Below the pieces are notes generated by a model. The model was given only the letters and a program-made list of their open reading frames with translations, had not been told where the DNA came from and ran no database searches. The position numbers were made by a program, and so were the translations under genes. Of a stretch of 64,000 nucleotides of DNA, positions 51,221 through 61,619 are shown one piece after another. The first letter of the stretch is position 1, and every line of letters begins with the position of its first letter. The stretch comes from Sphingomonas sp. (lineage in GTDB: Bacteria; Pseudomonadota; Alphaproteobacteria; Sphingomonadales; Sphingomonadaceae), in assembly GCF_003248515.1 (NCBI RefSeq), contig NZ_QFOB01000011.1:62001-126000 (forward strand), in the 5' to 3' direction.

Positions 51221-51248
51221 GTCCTTCGACTTCGCTCAGGACGAACGG
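51221..51248 (+). repeat. REP-like repeat copy 2 (upstream of the GIY-YIG gene)
   Basis: The exact reverse complement of the element at 50892-50919 (28 of 28 bases), in the 86-base gap between yqeY and the GIY-YIG gene. The two copies bracket the GIY-YIG frame. Confidence 0.85.
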
Positions 51249-51288
51249 AGGAGGGGCGCCAAAAATATGCGGGAGCCCTCGCGTGATG

Positions 51289-51741
51289 TCACCCCAGCCG
51301 GGCCTTCACCAGCCCGCTCGCCTTGGCCATGTCCATCTTGCCTGCGAAGCGATCCTTCAGTGCGGCCATCACGCGGCCCATGTCCTTCACGCTGCCCGCG
51401 CCCAGTTCGGTCGCCAGCGCGTCGATCGCGGATCGCGCCTCGTCCTCGCTCATCTGCTGGGGCAGGAAGCGCTCGATCACCGCGACTTCGCCTTCCTCGG
51501 CCTGGGCCAGCTCCTCGCGGCCGCCCTTGCGATACATGTCGATCGATTCGCGGCGCTGCTTGATCATCTTTTGCAGCACTTCGGTCACCAGCAGGTCATC
51601 GTCGGGCTGGGTGGAAGCCGTGCGCAGCTCGATGTCGCGATTCTTGATCGCGGCCTGAATCAGGCGCGTGGCAGCGACCGTCGCCTTGTCGCCACCCTTC
51701 ATCGCGGCAATCTGCGCCGTCTTCACGTCGTCTCGGATCAT
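51289..51741 (-). CDS. GatB/YqeY domain-containing protein
   Basis: A 150-residue YqeY-family protein, helical, related to the tail domain of the GatB subunit of the tRNA-dependent amidotransferase. The sequence opens MIRDDVKTAQIAAMKGGDKA and includes IKQRRESIDMYRKGGREELAQAEEGEVAVIERFLPQQMSEDEA and the terminal GRVMAALKDRFAGKMDMAKASGLVKARL, all family hallmarks. yqeY is commonly found with dnaG and rpoD, as here, though separated from dnaG by a GIY-YIG gene and repeats. It is thought to act on tRNA-related processes, but no activity is established. It is divergent from carA. Confidence 0.92.
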   Translation of the reverse strand: MIRDDVKTAQIAAMKGGDKATVAATRLIQAAIKNRDIELRTASTQPDDDLLVTEVLQKMIKQRRESIDMYRKGGREELAQAEEGEVAVIERFLPQQMSEDEARSAIDALATELGAGSVKDMGRVMAALKDRFAGKMDMAKASGLVKARLG

Positions 51742-51877
51742 ATCGCTCTCGAATGTCGGAAAGGCGGAGAGATAGCGAAGACCCGGCGCATTTGGTAGAG
51801 TTGACCCTGTGGCCTCCCCCGTCTAGCGGACGCGGCTTAGCGACATTGCTGCCCACCAATTGGAGTGCCCGCCCACC

Positions 51878-53050
51878 ATGGCCGACGCCACGTCTCAACG
51901 CGCGCCTGAAGGAGCCACGGGCGTTCTCGTCCTTGGCGATGGGACCGTCATCTGGGGCAGGGGATTCGGCGCGGAAGGCTCGGCCGTCGGCGAGGTGTGC
52001 TTCAACACCGCGATGACGGGTTATCAGGAGGTGATGACCGATCCTTCCTATGCGGGCCAGATCGTCACCTTCACCTTCCCCCATATCGGCAATGTCGGCG
52101 CCAATGCCGAGGATGTGGAGGCGATCAACCCGCATGCGCTGGGCTGCATCGTGCGTGAGGACGTGACCGATCCCTCCAATTTCCGCGCCGTGCAGGGCTT
52201 CGATGCGTGGCTGCGCGCGAACGGCCGGATCGGCCTGGCGGGCGTGGACACGCGCGCCCTGACCCGCGCCATCCGCATCCAGGGTGCGCCCAACGGCGTG
52301 ATCGCGCACAATGCGAAGGGCGAATTCGATCTGGAGGCGCTCAAGGCCGAGGCCCGCAAATGGCCGGGGCTGGAAGGGATGGACCTCGCCATCGAGGTGT
52401 CCGCAACCCAGAGCTACAAATGGGATGACGGGCTGTGGACGCTGGGCGCCGGCTACGCCACTCACAGCGCCAATCCCGAAGGCCCGCATGTCGTGGCGAT
52501 CGATTATGGGCTGAAGCGGAACATCCTGCGCAATCTGGTGGCCGCCGGCGCGCGGGTGACGGTGGTGCCCGCCACCGCGACCTTCGATGATGTGATGACG
52601 CACCGGCCGGACGGCGTGTTCCTCTCGAACGGCCCCGGGGATCCGGCCGCGACCGGCGCCTATGCCGTGCCGGTGATCCAGGAGCTTCTGAAGATCGGCA
52701 AGCCCATCTTCGGCATCTGCCTGGGCCACCAGCTGCTCGGCCTCGCCGTTGGCGCGAAGACCGAGAAGATGCACCAGGGCCATCGCGGCGCGAACCATCC
52801 GGTGAAGCGCAGCGCGGACGGGCGGGTGGAGATCACCAGCATGAACCACGGCTTCGCGGTGGTGACGGAGTCGCTCCCGGCCAATGCCGAACCGACCCAC
52901 TTCTCGCTGTTCGACGGCAGCCTCGCCGGCCTGCGCCTGACCGACAAGCCGGCCTTCTCGGTGCAATATCACCCGGAGGCGAGCCCCGGCCCGCAGGACA
53001 GCCACTATCTGTTCGAGCAGTTCGTGAGCCAGCTTCAAACGAAAGGATGA
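51878..53050 (+). CDS. carA: Carbamoyl-phosphate synthase small subunit
   Basis: A 390-residue glutaminase subunit that supplies ammonia to CarB for arginine and pyrimidine synthesis. The N-terminal CarA-specific domain (GWGRGFG-like opening, GEVCFNTAMTGYQEVMTDPSYAGQIVTFTFPHIGN) is followed by a class I glutamine amidotransferase domain. That domain has the nucleophile Cys in FGICLGHQLLGLA (~268) and His/Glu in QYHPEASPGPQDS. ATG 51878 is used; a TTG six codons earlier is possible, but GGAG lies better for the ATG. A 74-codon gene and then carB follow in the same direction. Confidence 0.96.
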   Translation: MADATSQRAPEGATGVLVLGDGTVIWGRGFGAEGSAVGEVCFNTAMTGYQEVMTDPSYAGQIVTFTFPHIGNVGANAEDVEAINPHALGCIVREDVTDPSNFRAVQGFDAWLRANGRIGLAGVDTRALTRAIRIQGAPNGVIAHNAKGEFDLEALKAEARKWPGLEGMDLAIEVSATQSYKWDDGLWTLGAGYATHSANPEGPHVVAIDYGLKRNILRNLVAAGARVTVVPATATFDDVMTHRPDGVFLSNGPGDPAATGAYAVPVIQELLKIGKPIFGICLGHQLLGLAVGAKTEKMHQGHRGANHPVKRSADGRVEITSMNHGFAVVTESLPANAEPTHFSLFDGSLAGLRLTDKPAFSVQYHPEASPGPQDSHYLFEQFVSQLQTKG

Positions 53051-53053
53051 TCG

Positions 53054-53277
53054 ATGGCCACCGTGCGAGATTTCACGGTCGATGATCTGTCGGTCGTCAG
53101 GCCGCATGATGAAGTTGAAGCCATTGTCCGCCTGATCGAATGCGACGGCGAGAGGCTGCTTCAAATTGATACCTACGGCCGGCCGGGCCGCGAAACGCCA
53201 GGTAAGCTTTCTCAGACGCTCCGCTTAAATGCGGCCGCGTTCGAGAAGTTGATAGAACTCGGGAAAAAGCACTTCTG

Positions 53278-53278
<1 letters not shown>
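53054..53278 (+). CDS. Small protein of unknown function between carA and carB
   Basis: A 74-residue frame that I do not recognise, but it looks real. AAAGGATGATCG lies just before its ATG three bases after the carA stop, and its stop TGA overlaps the carB ATG by one base (TGATG). The protein is acidic to neutral with a predicted beta-rich middle (EAIVRLIECDGERLLQIDTYG), a Gly/Pro-rich turn (GRPGRETPGK) and a C-terminal helix (NAAAFEKLIELGKKHF). Codon use is less GC-rich than in carA and carB, so it may be an insertion. It could be a stray defence or repeat-associated module or a regulator of the synthase. Confidence 0.8.
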
Positions 53279-56598
<3,320 letters not shown>

Positions 56599-56629
56599 TC
56601 GCGCCACCTCCCGACATCGCTGAGATGGT

Positions 56630-56649
56630 GCGTCGCCGGAAGGCGGCGC
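56630..56649 (+). terminator. Small hairpin between carB and greA
   Basis: GCGTCGCC pairs with GGCGGCGC (one U-G pair) around a GGAA tetraloop, 31 bases after the carB stop. There is no T-run, so readthrough into greA is likely. Confidence 0.4.
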
Positions 56650-56686
56650 GGGAGGACGCTTTACCGAAGTGAAGGGATGAGTGCCG

Positions 56687-57163
56687 ATGGCGACCGACGA
56701 GAAGATGCCGATGCTGGCGGAGGGCTACGACATGCTCAACGCTGACCTCGCGCGTCTCAAAATCGAGCGGCCGCAGATCATCGACGCGATCGAGGAAGCG
56801 CGCGCCCATGGCGACCTTTCCGAAAACGCCGAATATCATGCCGCCAAGGAACGCCAGGGCCAGGTGGAGGCGATGATCGCCGATATCGAGGACAAGCTTT
56901 CCCGCGCTCTCATCATCGATCCCAAGACGCTGTCTGGCGACAAGGTGGTGTTCGGCGCGACCGTCCATCTGCTGGACGAGGATGACAAGCCGGTGAAATA
57001 CCAGATTGTCGGCCAGGCCGAGGCGGACGCCAAGAGCGGCAAGATCAGCTTCTCCTCGCCGCTGGCCCGCGCGCTGATCGGCCGCAAGGTGGACGACGAT
57101 GTGGAAGTGACGGTGCCTTCGGGGGATCGTTACTATGTCGTCTCGCGCATCGAATTCATCTGA
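56687..57163 (+). CDS. greA: Transcription elongation factor GreA
   Basis: A 158-residue factor, the normal GreA length. It rescues backtracked RNA polymerase by promoting cleavage of the transcript 3' end through the secondary channel. The N-terminal coiled coil (~1-78) carries the tip acidic pair in EARAHGDLSENAEYHAAKERQ. The C-terminal FKBP-like domain runs GATVHLLDEDDKPVKYQIVGQAEADAKSGKISFSSPLARALIG. ATG 56687 is preferred; a GTG two codons earlier is possible. It lies 88 bases behind carB and 30 ahead of the rhomboid gene, as often seen in alphaproteobacteria. Confidence 0.96.
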   Translation: MATDEKMPMLAEGYDMLNADLARLKIERPQIIDAIEEARAHGDLSENAEYHAAKERQGQVEAMIADIEDKLSRALIIDPKTLSGDKVVFGATVHLLDEDDKPVKYQIVGQAEADAKSGKISFSSPLARALIGRKVDDDVEVTVPSGDRYYVVSRIEFI

Positions 57164-57193
57164 TCCGGCCCTGACCGACCGGGGGACGAACCG

Positions 57194-57820
57194 ATGAGGG
57201 CGCAGCCGCCCCGTGCGACGCTGATGCTGGGCGCGGCGATCGCCGCATCCTATGTGCTGTTCGCTGTCGCCGGGCAGAGCGAGAATGCGGCGCTGCTGGG
57301 CGGCTTCATCTCTGCGCGGATCGGCGGCCCGCCGATGCCGGAAGGGTTGCCCGTCTGGCTGACGCCACTCAGCGCCACGCTGCTGCACGGCGGCCTGCTC
57401 CACCTGCTCTTCAACCTCCTGATGCTGGGCTATTGCGGCAAGGAGACGGAGGTGGCGCTGGGGCCGGTGGCGATCGTGCTGCTGTTCCTGGTGGGGGCCT
57501 ATGCGGCGACCGCGATGCAATATCTGGCCGATCCCGCCAGCACGATCCCGATGATCGGCGCATCGGGCGCCATATCGGCGATCGTGGGCGCCTATGCGAT
57601 CCTCTATGGCCGCCCGCGCGAGACGAAGCTGCCGCCGAACGTGGCGCGCTGGGTGCATATAGCGTGGCTGGCCGCCGCCTGGACGGGGCTGCAACTGCTG
57701 GTGGGATTCGCCGGCCGCCTGGATGGCATGGGCGTGGCGGCCGCGGCGCATATCGGCGGCTTCCTCGCCGGCCTGTTGATGGCGCGGCCGCTGCTGCGTT
57801 GGCGCTACCGCTCGGCCTGA
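57194..57820 (+). CDS. Rhomboid family intramembrane serine protease
   Basis: A 208-residue inner-membrane protein with six hydrophobic helices. The rhomboid motifs are complete: HGGLLHLLFNLLML (HxxxN region with the oxyanion Asn), GASGAISAIVG (catalytic Ser) and AAHIGGFLAGLL (catalytic His). It cleaves within membrane segments of unknown substrate proteins. It starts 30 bases behind greA and probably shares its transcript. Confidence 0.92.
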   Translation: MRAQPPRATLMLGAAIAASYVLFAVAGQSENAALLGGFISARIGGPPMPEGLPVWLTPLSATLLHGGLLHLLFNLLMLGYCGKETEVALGPVAIVLLFLVGAYAATAMQYLADPASTIPMIGASGAISAIVGAYAILYGRPRETKLPPNVARWVHIAWLAAAWTGLQLLVGFAGRLDGMGVAAAAHIGGFLAGLLMARPLLRWRYRSA

Positions 57821-58037
57821 GGGGCGGCGCTTTGGCCTTTACCGGAACATTGTGGCTTGTGGCCCCTGGGCGGCGGGCGGGGCGCTAGCGGGTCGATCCG
57901 GCCCCGCAATCCCGGAAAAGCGCGGCGAAGCGTTTTTGCTCCCCGAAATTAACCATCCCTCGATGCGCTTTGGAAACTTCCGCCCGGCTAACGGATCGTT
58001 CGCCGCGCTGCGGCCCGGACCGACACAGGAGAAGTGC

Positions 58038-58205
58038 ATGACCTTCCTTCGCAAGCTTGCCGGCGACCGTCGCGGCGCCACGGCCATCGAATATGGCCTG
58101 ATCGCGGCGCTGATCGCCGTGGCCGCCATCGGCGCGATGTCCACGCTCGGCACCAAGCTGAAGAACACCTTCACGAACGTTTCCAACAACATGAACGCGC
58201 AGTAA
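58038..58205 (+). CDS. Flp/Fap family type IVb pilin
   Basis: A 55-residue prepilin. The short basic leader MTFLRKLAGDRRGATAIEYG contains the cleavage site G/ATAIEYGLIAALIAV, with Glu+5-Tyr+6 as in Flp pilins, followed by one hydrophobic helix (~20-38) and a polar tail (KLKNTFTNVSNNMNAQ). ACAGGAGAAGTGC lies before the ATG. It should be processed by the CpaA-type peptidase and assembled by a Tad machine, but no cpa/tad genes are in this window, so this copy is an orphan pilin gene. A terminator follows, and transcription appears to be monocistronic. Confidence 0.92.
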   Translation: MTFLRKLAGDRRGATAIEYGLIAALIAVAAIGAMSTLGTKLKNTFTNVSNNMNAQ

Positions 58206-58233
58206 CAGCGCGTTCTGCGCGCGGCGGGGCGAT

Positions 58234-58293
58234 GGCCCGGCCGCAACTGGATGATGACGGGCTCGGTCGCCTCCGGAGGCGGCCGGGCCTTTT
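58234..58293 (+). terminator. Intrinsic terminator of the Flp pilin gene
   Basis: GGCCCGGCCGC pairs perfectly with GCGGCCGGGCC (11 bp) across a 34-base loop that has its own small stem (CCTCCGGAGG). TTTT follows directly. It is the best terminator in the window. Confidence 0.8.
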
Positions 58294-58432
58294 CGCGTGC
58301 GGGTGGCCGGGGCGCGGTGGCGGGCGGCTTTCCTTGAAAATCGCACGAAAGTTGCGCCTCTAAGGGCAGGCGCGCGATACGCCGATGAGTGCGGGGCCGT
58401 GTAGTCCTGCGCGTGGGTGCATGCGCCCGCGA

Positions 58433-58712
58433 TCATTCGGCGCACCACGGGGGAGGGGGCACGCTTTCGTCCATGCCCGGATTGTCCGGCCTGGCATGAT
58501 CCACGAACCTTTCGAACCGCTTCGGCAATTGCCGAAGCGCGCCCTCCAGCGGATCGGCCACGCGGGCGGGGAGGCCGCCCGAGATGATTTCGCCGTCGAT
58601 GATATGGCTGAACGCCTCGAACCCCCGATTAGGCCGCTTGAAAATGGGCCGGGGGATGATCGTCGCGATACACGCGGATCACGATGCCGGAGACCATCGA
58701 GATCCCCGGCAC
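58433..58712 (-). pseudogene. DUF4160-like gene broken by a frameshift
   Basis: From a GTG at 58712 the minus strand reads VPGISMVSGIVIRVYRDDHP-PAHF, a close match to the DUF4160 opening (PxIS...I.I.M...DH.PPHFH). It then hits a stop at 58629-58631. In the +1 frame directly behind, FEAFSHIIDGEIISGGLPAR continues in the way DUF4160 proteins do (xEA...GEI..G.LP.R) and stays open to a stop at 58433-58435. A small deletion at the expected HFHxxYG site would explain it. DUF4160 genes are small, often paired with DUF2442 and toxin-antitoxin-like. The alignment is from memory of the family, so this is a moderate call. Confidence 0.45.
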
Positions 58713-58722
58713 GATATCTGTT

Positions 58723-58908
58723 TCAGCCCAGTTCGCCGGTCAGTTCGTCAAACCGGTCTTCCGCCCGATCTCGCGACGAGAAGAGTTCCGCCTTGCGCGT
58801 TGGATGCGTGAGGGAAAACGTCTCGTCGACAAGCGCCGTACCGTTGAAAAGCTGTACGTGGGTCAGTTTCAGATGACCCGATTGACGCATCAGCGTCGAC
58901 CTGTTCAC
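58723..58908 (-). CDS. Small hypothetical protein directly behind nrdB
   Basis: A possible 61-residue frame. Its GTG (58908) overlaps the nrdB stop codon (GTGA), with an in-frame ATG at 58890 as the alternative start. The sequence is hydrophilic and mixed (TALVDETFSLTHPTRKAELF), shows no membrane segment and matches nothing I recognise. It ends ten bases ahead of the broken DUF4160 frame, so it may be the partner gene of that remnant. It is coding-like, but too short to be certain. Confidence 0.45.
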   Translation of the reverse strand: MNRSTLMRQSGHLKLTHVQLFNGTALVDETFSLTHPTRKAELFSSRDRAEDRFDELTGELG

Positions 58909-59954
58909 TCCGCCGCTACGCCCGGCCCGAACAGGCCGCCCTCGCCCGCATCCTCATTCGCCACCACGGCCGATTTGGCGGCCTTGCGGCGATCGAACGC
59001 ATCCCACACGTCGTTCCACTGGCCCTTGGTGGCGCCCTTCGAATATTCGGTGGCGCGGGTTTCGAAGAAGTTCGCATGCTCCACGCCGTTCAGCAGCGGG
59101 GCGAGCCAGGGCAGGGGATGATCCTCGATCATGTAGATGGGCTTGAGGCCCAGCTGGCCCAGACGCCAATCGGCGATGAAGCGGACATATTTCTTGATGT
59201 CCTTCGGCGTCATGCCGTTCACCGGGCCCATTTCGAACACCAGATCGATGAAGGCATCCTCGATGCGCACCGTCTTCTGGCACATGTCCAATATGTCGTC
59301 GCGCACGGAGGCGGTCATGCAATCCCGCTCCTTCACGAAGGCGTGGAAGAGGCGGACGATGCCCTCGCAATGCAGCGTCTCGTCACGCACGCTCCACGTC
59401 ACGATCTGGCCCATGCCCTTCATCTTGTTGAAGCGCGGGAAATTCATCAGCATCGCGAAGCTGGCGAAAAGCTGGAGCCCTTCGGTGAAGCCGCCGAACA
59501 TGGCGAGCGTCTTGGCGATATCCTCATCCGTATCCACGCCGAAGGTGGACAGGTAATCATGCTTGTCCTTCATCTCCTTATACTGGAGGAAGGCCGAATA
59601 TTCGGTTTCGGGCATGCCGATCGTATCGAGCAGATGGCTGTAGGCGGCGATATGCACCGTTTCCATGTTGCTGAACGCCGTCAGCATCATCTTGATCTCG
59701 GTGGGCTTGAACACGCGGCCATATTTTTCGTGGTAGCAATCCTGCACCTCGACATCGGCCTGCGTGAAGAAGCGGAAGATCTGGGTGAGCAGGTTGCGCT
59801 CATGATCCGTCAGCTTCTGCGCCCAATCCCGGCAATCCTCGCCCAGCGGCACTTCTTCCGGCAGCCAGTGGAGCTGCTGCTGGCGCTTCCAATATTCGTA
59901 GGCCCACGGATATTCGAACGGCTTGTAGACGCGGCTGGCCTGGAGAAGCGGCAT
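58905..59954 (-). CDS. nrdB: Ribonucleotide-diphosphate reductase beta subunit (class Ia, NrdB)
   Basis: A 349-residue radical-generating subunit of aerobic ribonucleotide reductase. Iron ligands are visible as Asp67 (QADVEVQD region), Glu98 and His101, with the radical Tyr105, in ETVHIAAYSHLL, and Glu/His in SVRDETLHCEG. The C-terminus (NEDAGEGGLFGPGVAAE) is the flexible tail for docking the alpha subunit, although it lacks the acidic E. coli-type ending. ATG 59954 is set by family length; the longer frame is not used. nrdA is not in the window, so the two subunits are encoded apart or nrdA lies beyond. Confidence 0.95.
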   Translation of the reverse strand: MPLLQASRVYKPFEYPWAYEYWKRQQQLHWLPEEVPLGEDCRDWAQKLTDHERNLLTQIFRFFTQADVEVQDCYHEKYGRVFKPTEIKMMLTAFSNMETVHIAAYSHLLDTIGMPETEYSAFLQYKEMKDKHDYLSTFGVDTDEDIAKTLAMFGGFTEGLQLFASFAMLMNFPRFNKMKGMGQIVTWSVRDETLHCEGIVRLFHAFVKERDCMTASVRDDILDMCQKTVRIEDAFIDLVFEMGPVNGMTPKDIKKYVRFIADWRLGQLGLKPIYMIEDHPLPWLAPLLNGVEHANFFETRATEYSKGATKGQWNDVWDAFDRRKAAKSAVVANEDAGEGGLFGPGVAAE

Positions 59955-60266
59955 GATACGGGCCCTTGCGAATCTTGAGGTTAACGAACACCGGAACGAA
60001 GCGCGAACCCGGCGATATATGGGGAAGGCTACGCCCATTCGCCACAATGTCTAGACTTGACGCGGCGCTTTTCCACAGGGGATTTTCGGGTGAATCGGAT
60101 GGGTGCAGGCGCCGCCCGTAGGAAGGCGCGGGGCGCCTCGCCGATCCGCTCCGGGTGCGTTCGCAAGGGGGCAGGCGCGGCCATTATCGGCGGATCGCTG
60201 CGATAAAGCGGGCCTTTCGCGCGGCTTTCCGGGCAACCGCCTTCGCGGGTGCGGCGTTCGATCCCG
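59955..60266. other. 312-base divergent region between nrdB and an acyltransferase gene
   Basis: It contains an AT-rich patch (CCATATATCG, minus strand) about 65 bases upstream of nrdB and a DnaA-box-like nonamer. No gene is visible. The two genes on either side diverge, so both promoters should lie here. Confidence 0.5.
60069..60077 (+). promoter_or_regulatory. DnaA-box-like nonamer upstream of nrdB
   Basis: TTTTCCACA differs by one base from the TTATCCACA consensus and lies 115 bases upstream of the nrdB start. In E. coli nrdAB is regulated by DnaA. A single near-match is weak evidence. Confidence 0.3.
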
Positions 60267-61457
60267 ATGGCGACAATTGCGGCAGATTGCGAGCGCGAGG
60301 GCGCACGCGCGGGCACGAAAACGCGTGGGAGGCGCCCGGGTGGCGCGCGGGGAAATGGGGAGGGTGCGGGAGCGCGGGCGCCGGCCGTGCATTTCCCCCT
60401 GCTGGATGCGGGGCGCGGCCTCGCGGCGCTGGCGGTGGTGGCGCATCATGTGGGCAACGAGGCGGGGCTGGCGATCGCCAAGCACGGGCACCTCGCGGTC
60501 GACTATTTCCTGATGCTCTCCGGCTTCGTGGTGGCGATGAGCTATGAGGGACGGCTGCGCGGTGGCGTGCACGGTGTCGGTGGAAACGGGGCGGGGGAGG
60601 GTGCCCCCGGTGCGATGGCCTTTCGCGATTTTCTGGCGATGCGGGCGAGGCGCCTCGCGCCGATGATCTTGCTGGGCGCGCTTCTGGCTACGGGCGCGCT
60701 CGCGCTGGCGCCCAATCCCGATGTGCGGCCCGAATGGATCGCCTTCCAGTTCCTGCTGATCCCGGCGATGGCGAGCTGGGTGATCTTTCCGCTCAACGCG
60801 CCGATGTGGTCGCTCTTCTATGAAAGCGTCGCCAATGTGGCGCATGGCGGCACGATCGCCTTCGCCCGCACGCGGACGATCGCAGCGTCGGTGATCGTGC
60901 TCGGCGTGATGGCCGCGTGCATCGTGCTGACCCACGCTGATTACAATATGGGCTTCCGCCCGGGCGAGGAGGGGATCGCGCTGGTGCGCGTCTTCTTCGC
61001 CTATCTGGCGGGCGTGCTGATGTGGCGGCTGCATGCGGCCCGCTGGCTACCGAGGGTCAAAGTGCCCGGCATCGTGCCGATCGCGCTGGTGCTGGCGCCG
61101 CTACTGGCCCCCGCGGATATGCCGGCGGCGGCCGTGACGATCGCGGCTTTGTTCCTCTGCTTTCCGGCGAGCATTCTCTGTTCGCTGCGGGGGCGCGAGC
61201 GGCCGGGCGGCGTGGCGGCGTGGCTCGGGGGCATCTCCTACCCGCTTTATGCGATCCACATGCCGATCCTGATCGCGGCGCATGCCGTGGGGCTGACGCA
61301 GGGGCCGGGTGGCTGGGCGGGTGTCGCCCTCTTCGCGGTGGTGGCGGCATGGGCGGTGGAACGCTGGATCGATGCGCCGGTGCGTGGCTGGCTCAAGCGC
61401 CGGAAGGGGGCTGCTGTGCGGCGGCGTTCGGTGCGCATGGCCATCGCGCGGGGCTGA
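60267..61457 (+). CDS. Acyltransferase family 3 membrane protein
   Basis: A membrane acyltransferase (396 residues from ATG 60267). The catalytic opening FPLLDAGRGLAALAVVAHH holds the conserved Arg and His of the acyltransferase-3 fold. About ten hydrophobic helices follow, with RARRLAPMILLGALLATG and GGISYPLYAIHMPIL typical of the family, which transfers acetyl or succinyl groups to surface polysaccharides. The start is unsure: the first 40 residues from 60267 are Gly/Arg-rich and unlike the family. A GTG at 60387, right before the conserved motif, or a GTG at 60249 are alternatives, and none has a good ribosome site. It is next to secA without overlap. Confidence 0.82.
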   Translation: MATIAADCEREGARAGTKTRGRRPGGARGNGEGAGARAPAVHFPLLDAGRGLAALAVVAHHVGNEAGLAIAKHGHLAVDYFLMLSGFVVAMSYEGRLRGGVHGVGGNGAGEGAPGAMAFRDFLAMRARRLAPMILLGALLATGALALAPNPDVRPEWIAFQFLLIPAMASWVIFPLNAPMWSLFYESVANVAHGGTIAFARTRTIAASVIVLGVMAACIVLTHADYNMGFRPGEEGIALVRVFFAYLAGVLMWRLHAARWLPRVKVPGIVPIALVLAPLLAPADMPAAAVTIAALFLCFPASILCSLRGRERPGGVAAWLGGISYPLYAIHMPILIAAHAVGLTQGPGGWAGVALFAVVAAWAVERWIDAPVRGWLKRRKGAAVRRRSVRMAIARG

Positions 61458-61619
61458 TCGCGCGCCGATGCCGGGTGCGCGAAGGCCGGAACCGAAAGTT
61501 TGATGGCGACGGGGCAGGGCCGCGAATTGACGCCCCGACGCCTGCCACCTATCTGCCCTGCGGTTCGGATGGTCGCCATGCGCATGTGCGGCCGTCACTC
61601 GTGTTTCAGGGAAATGTGA

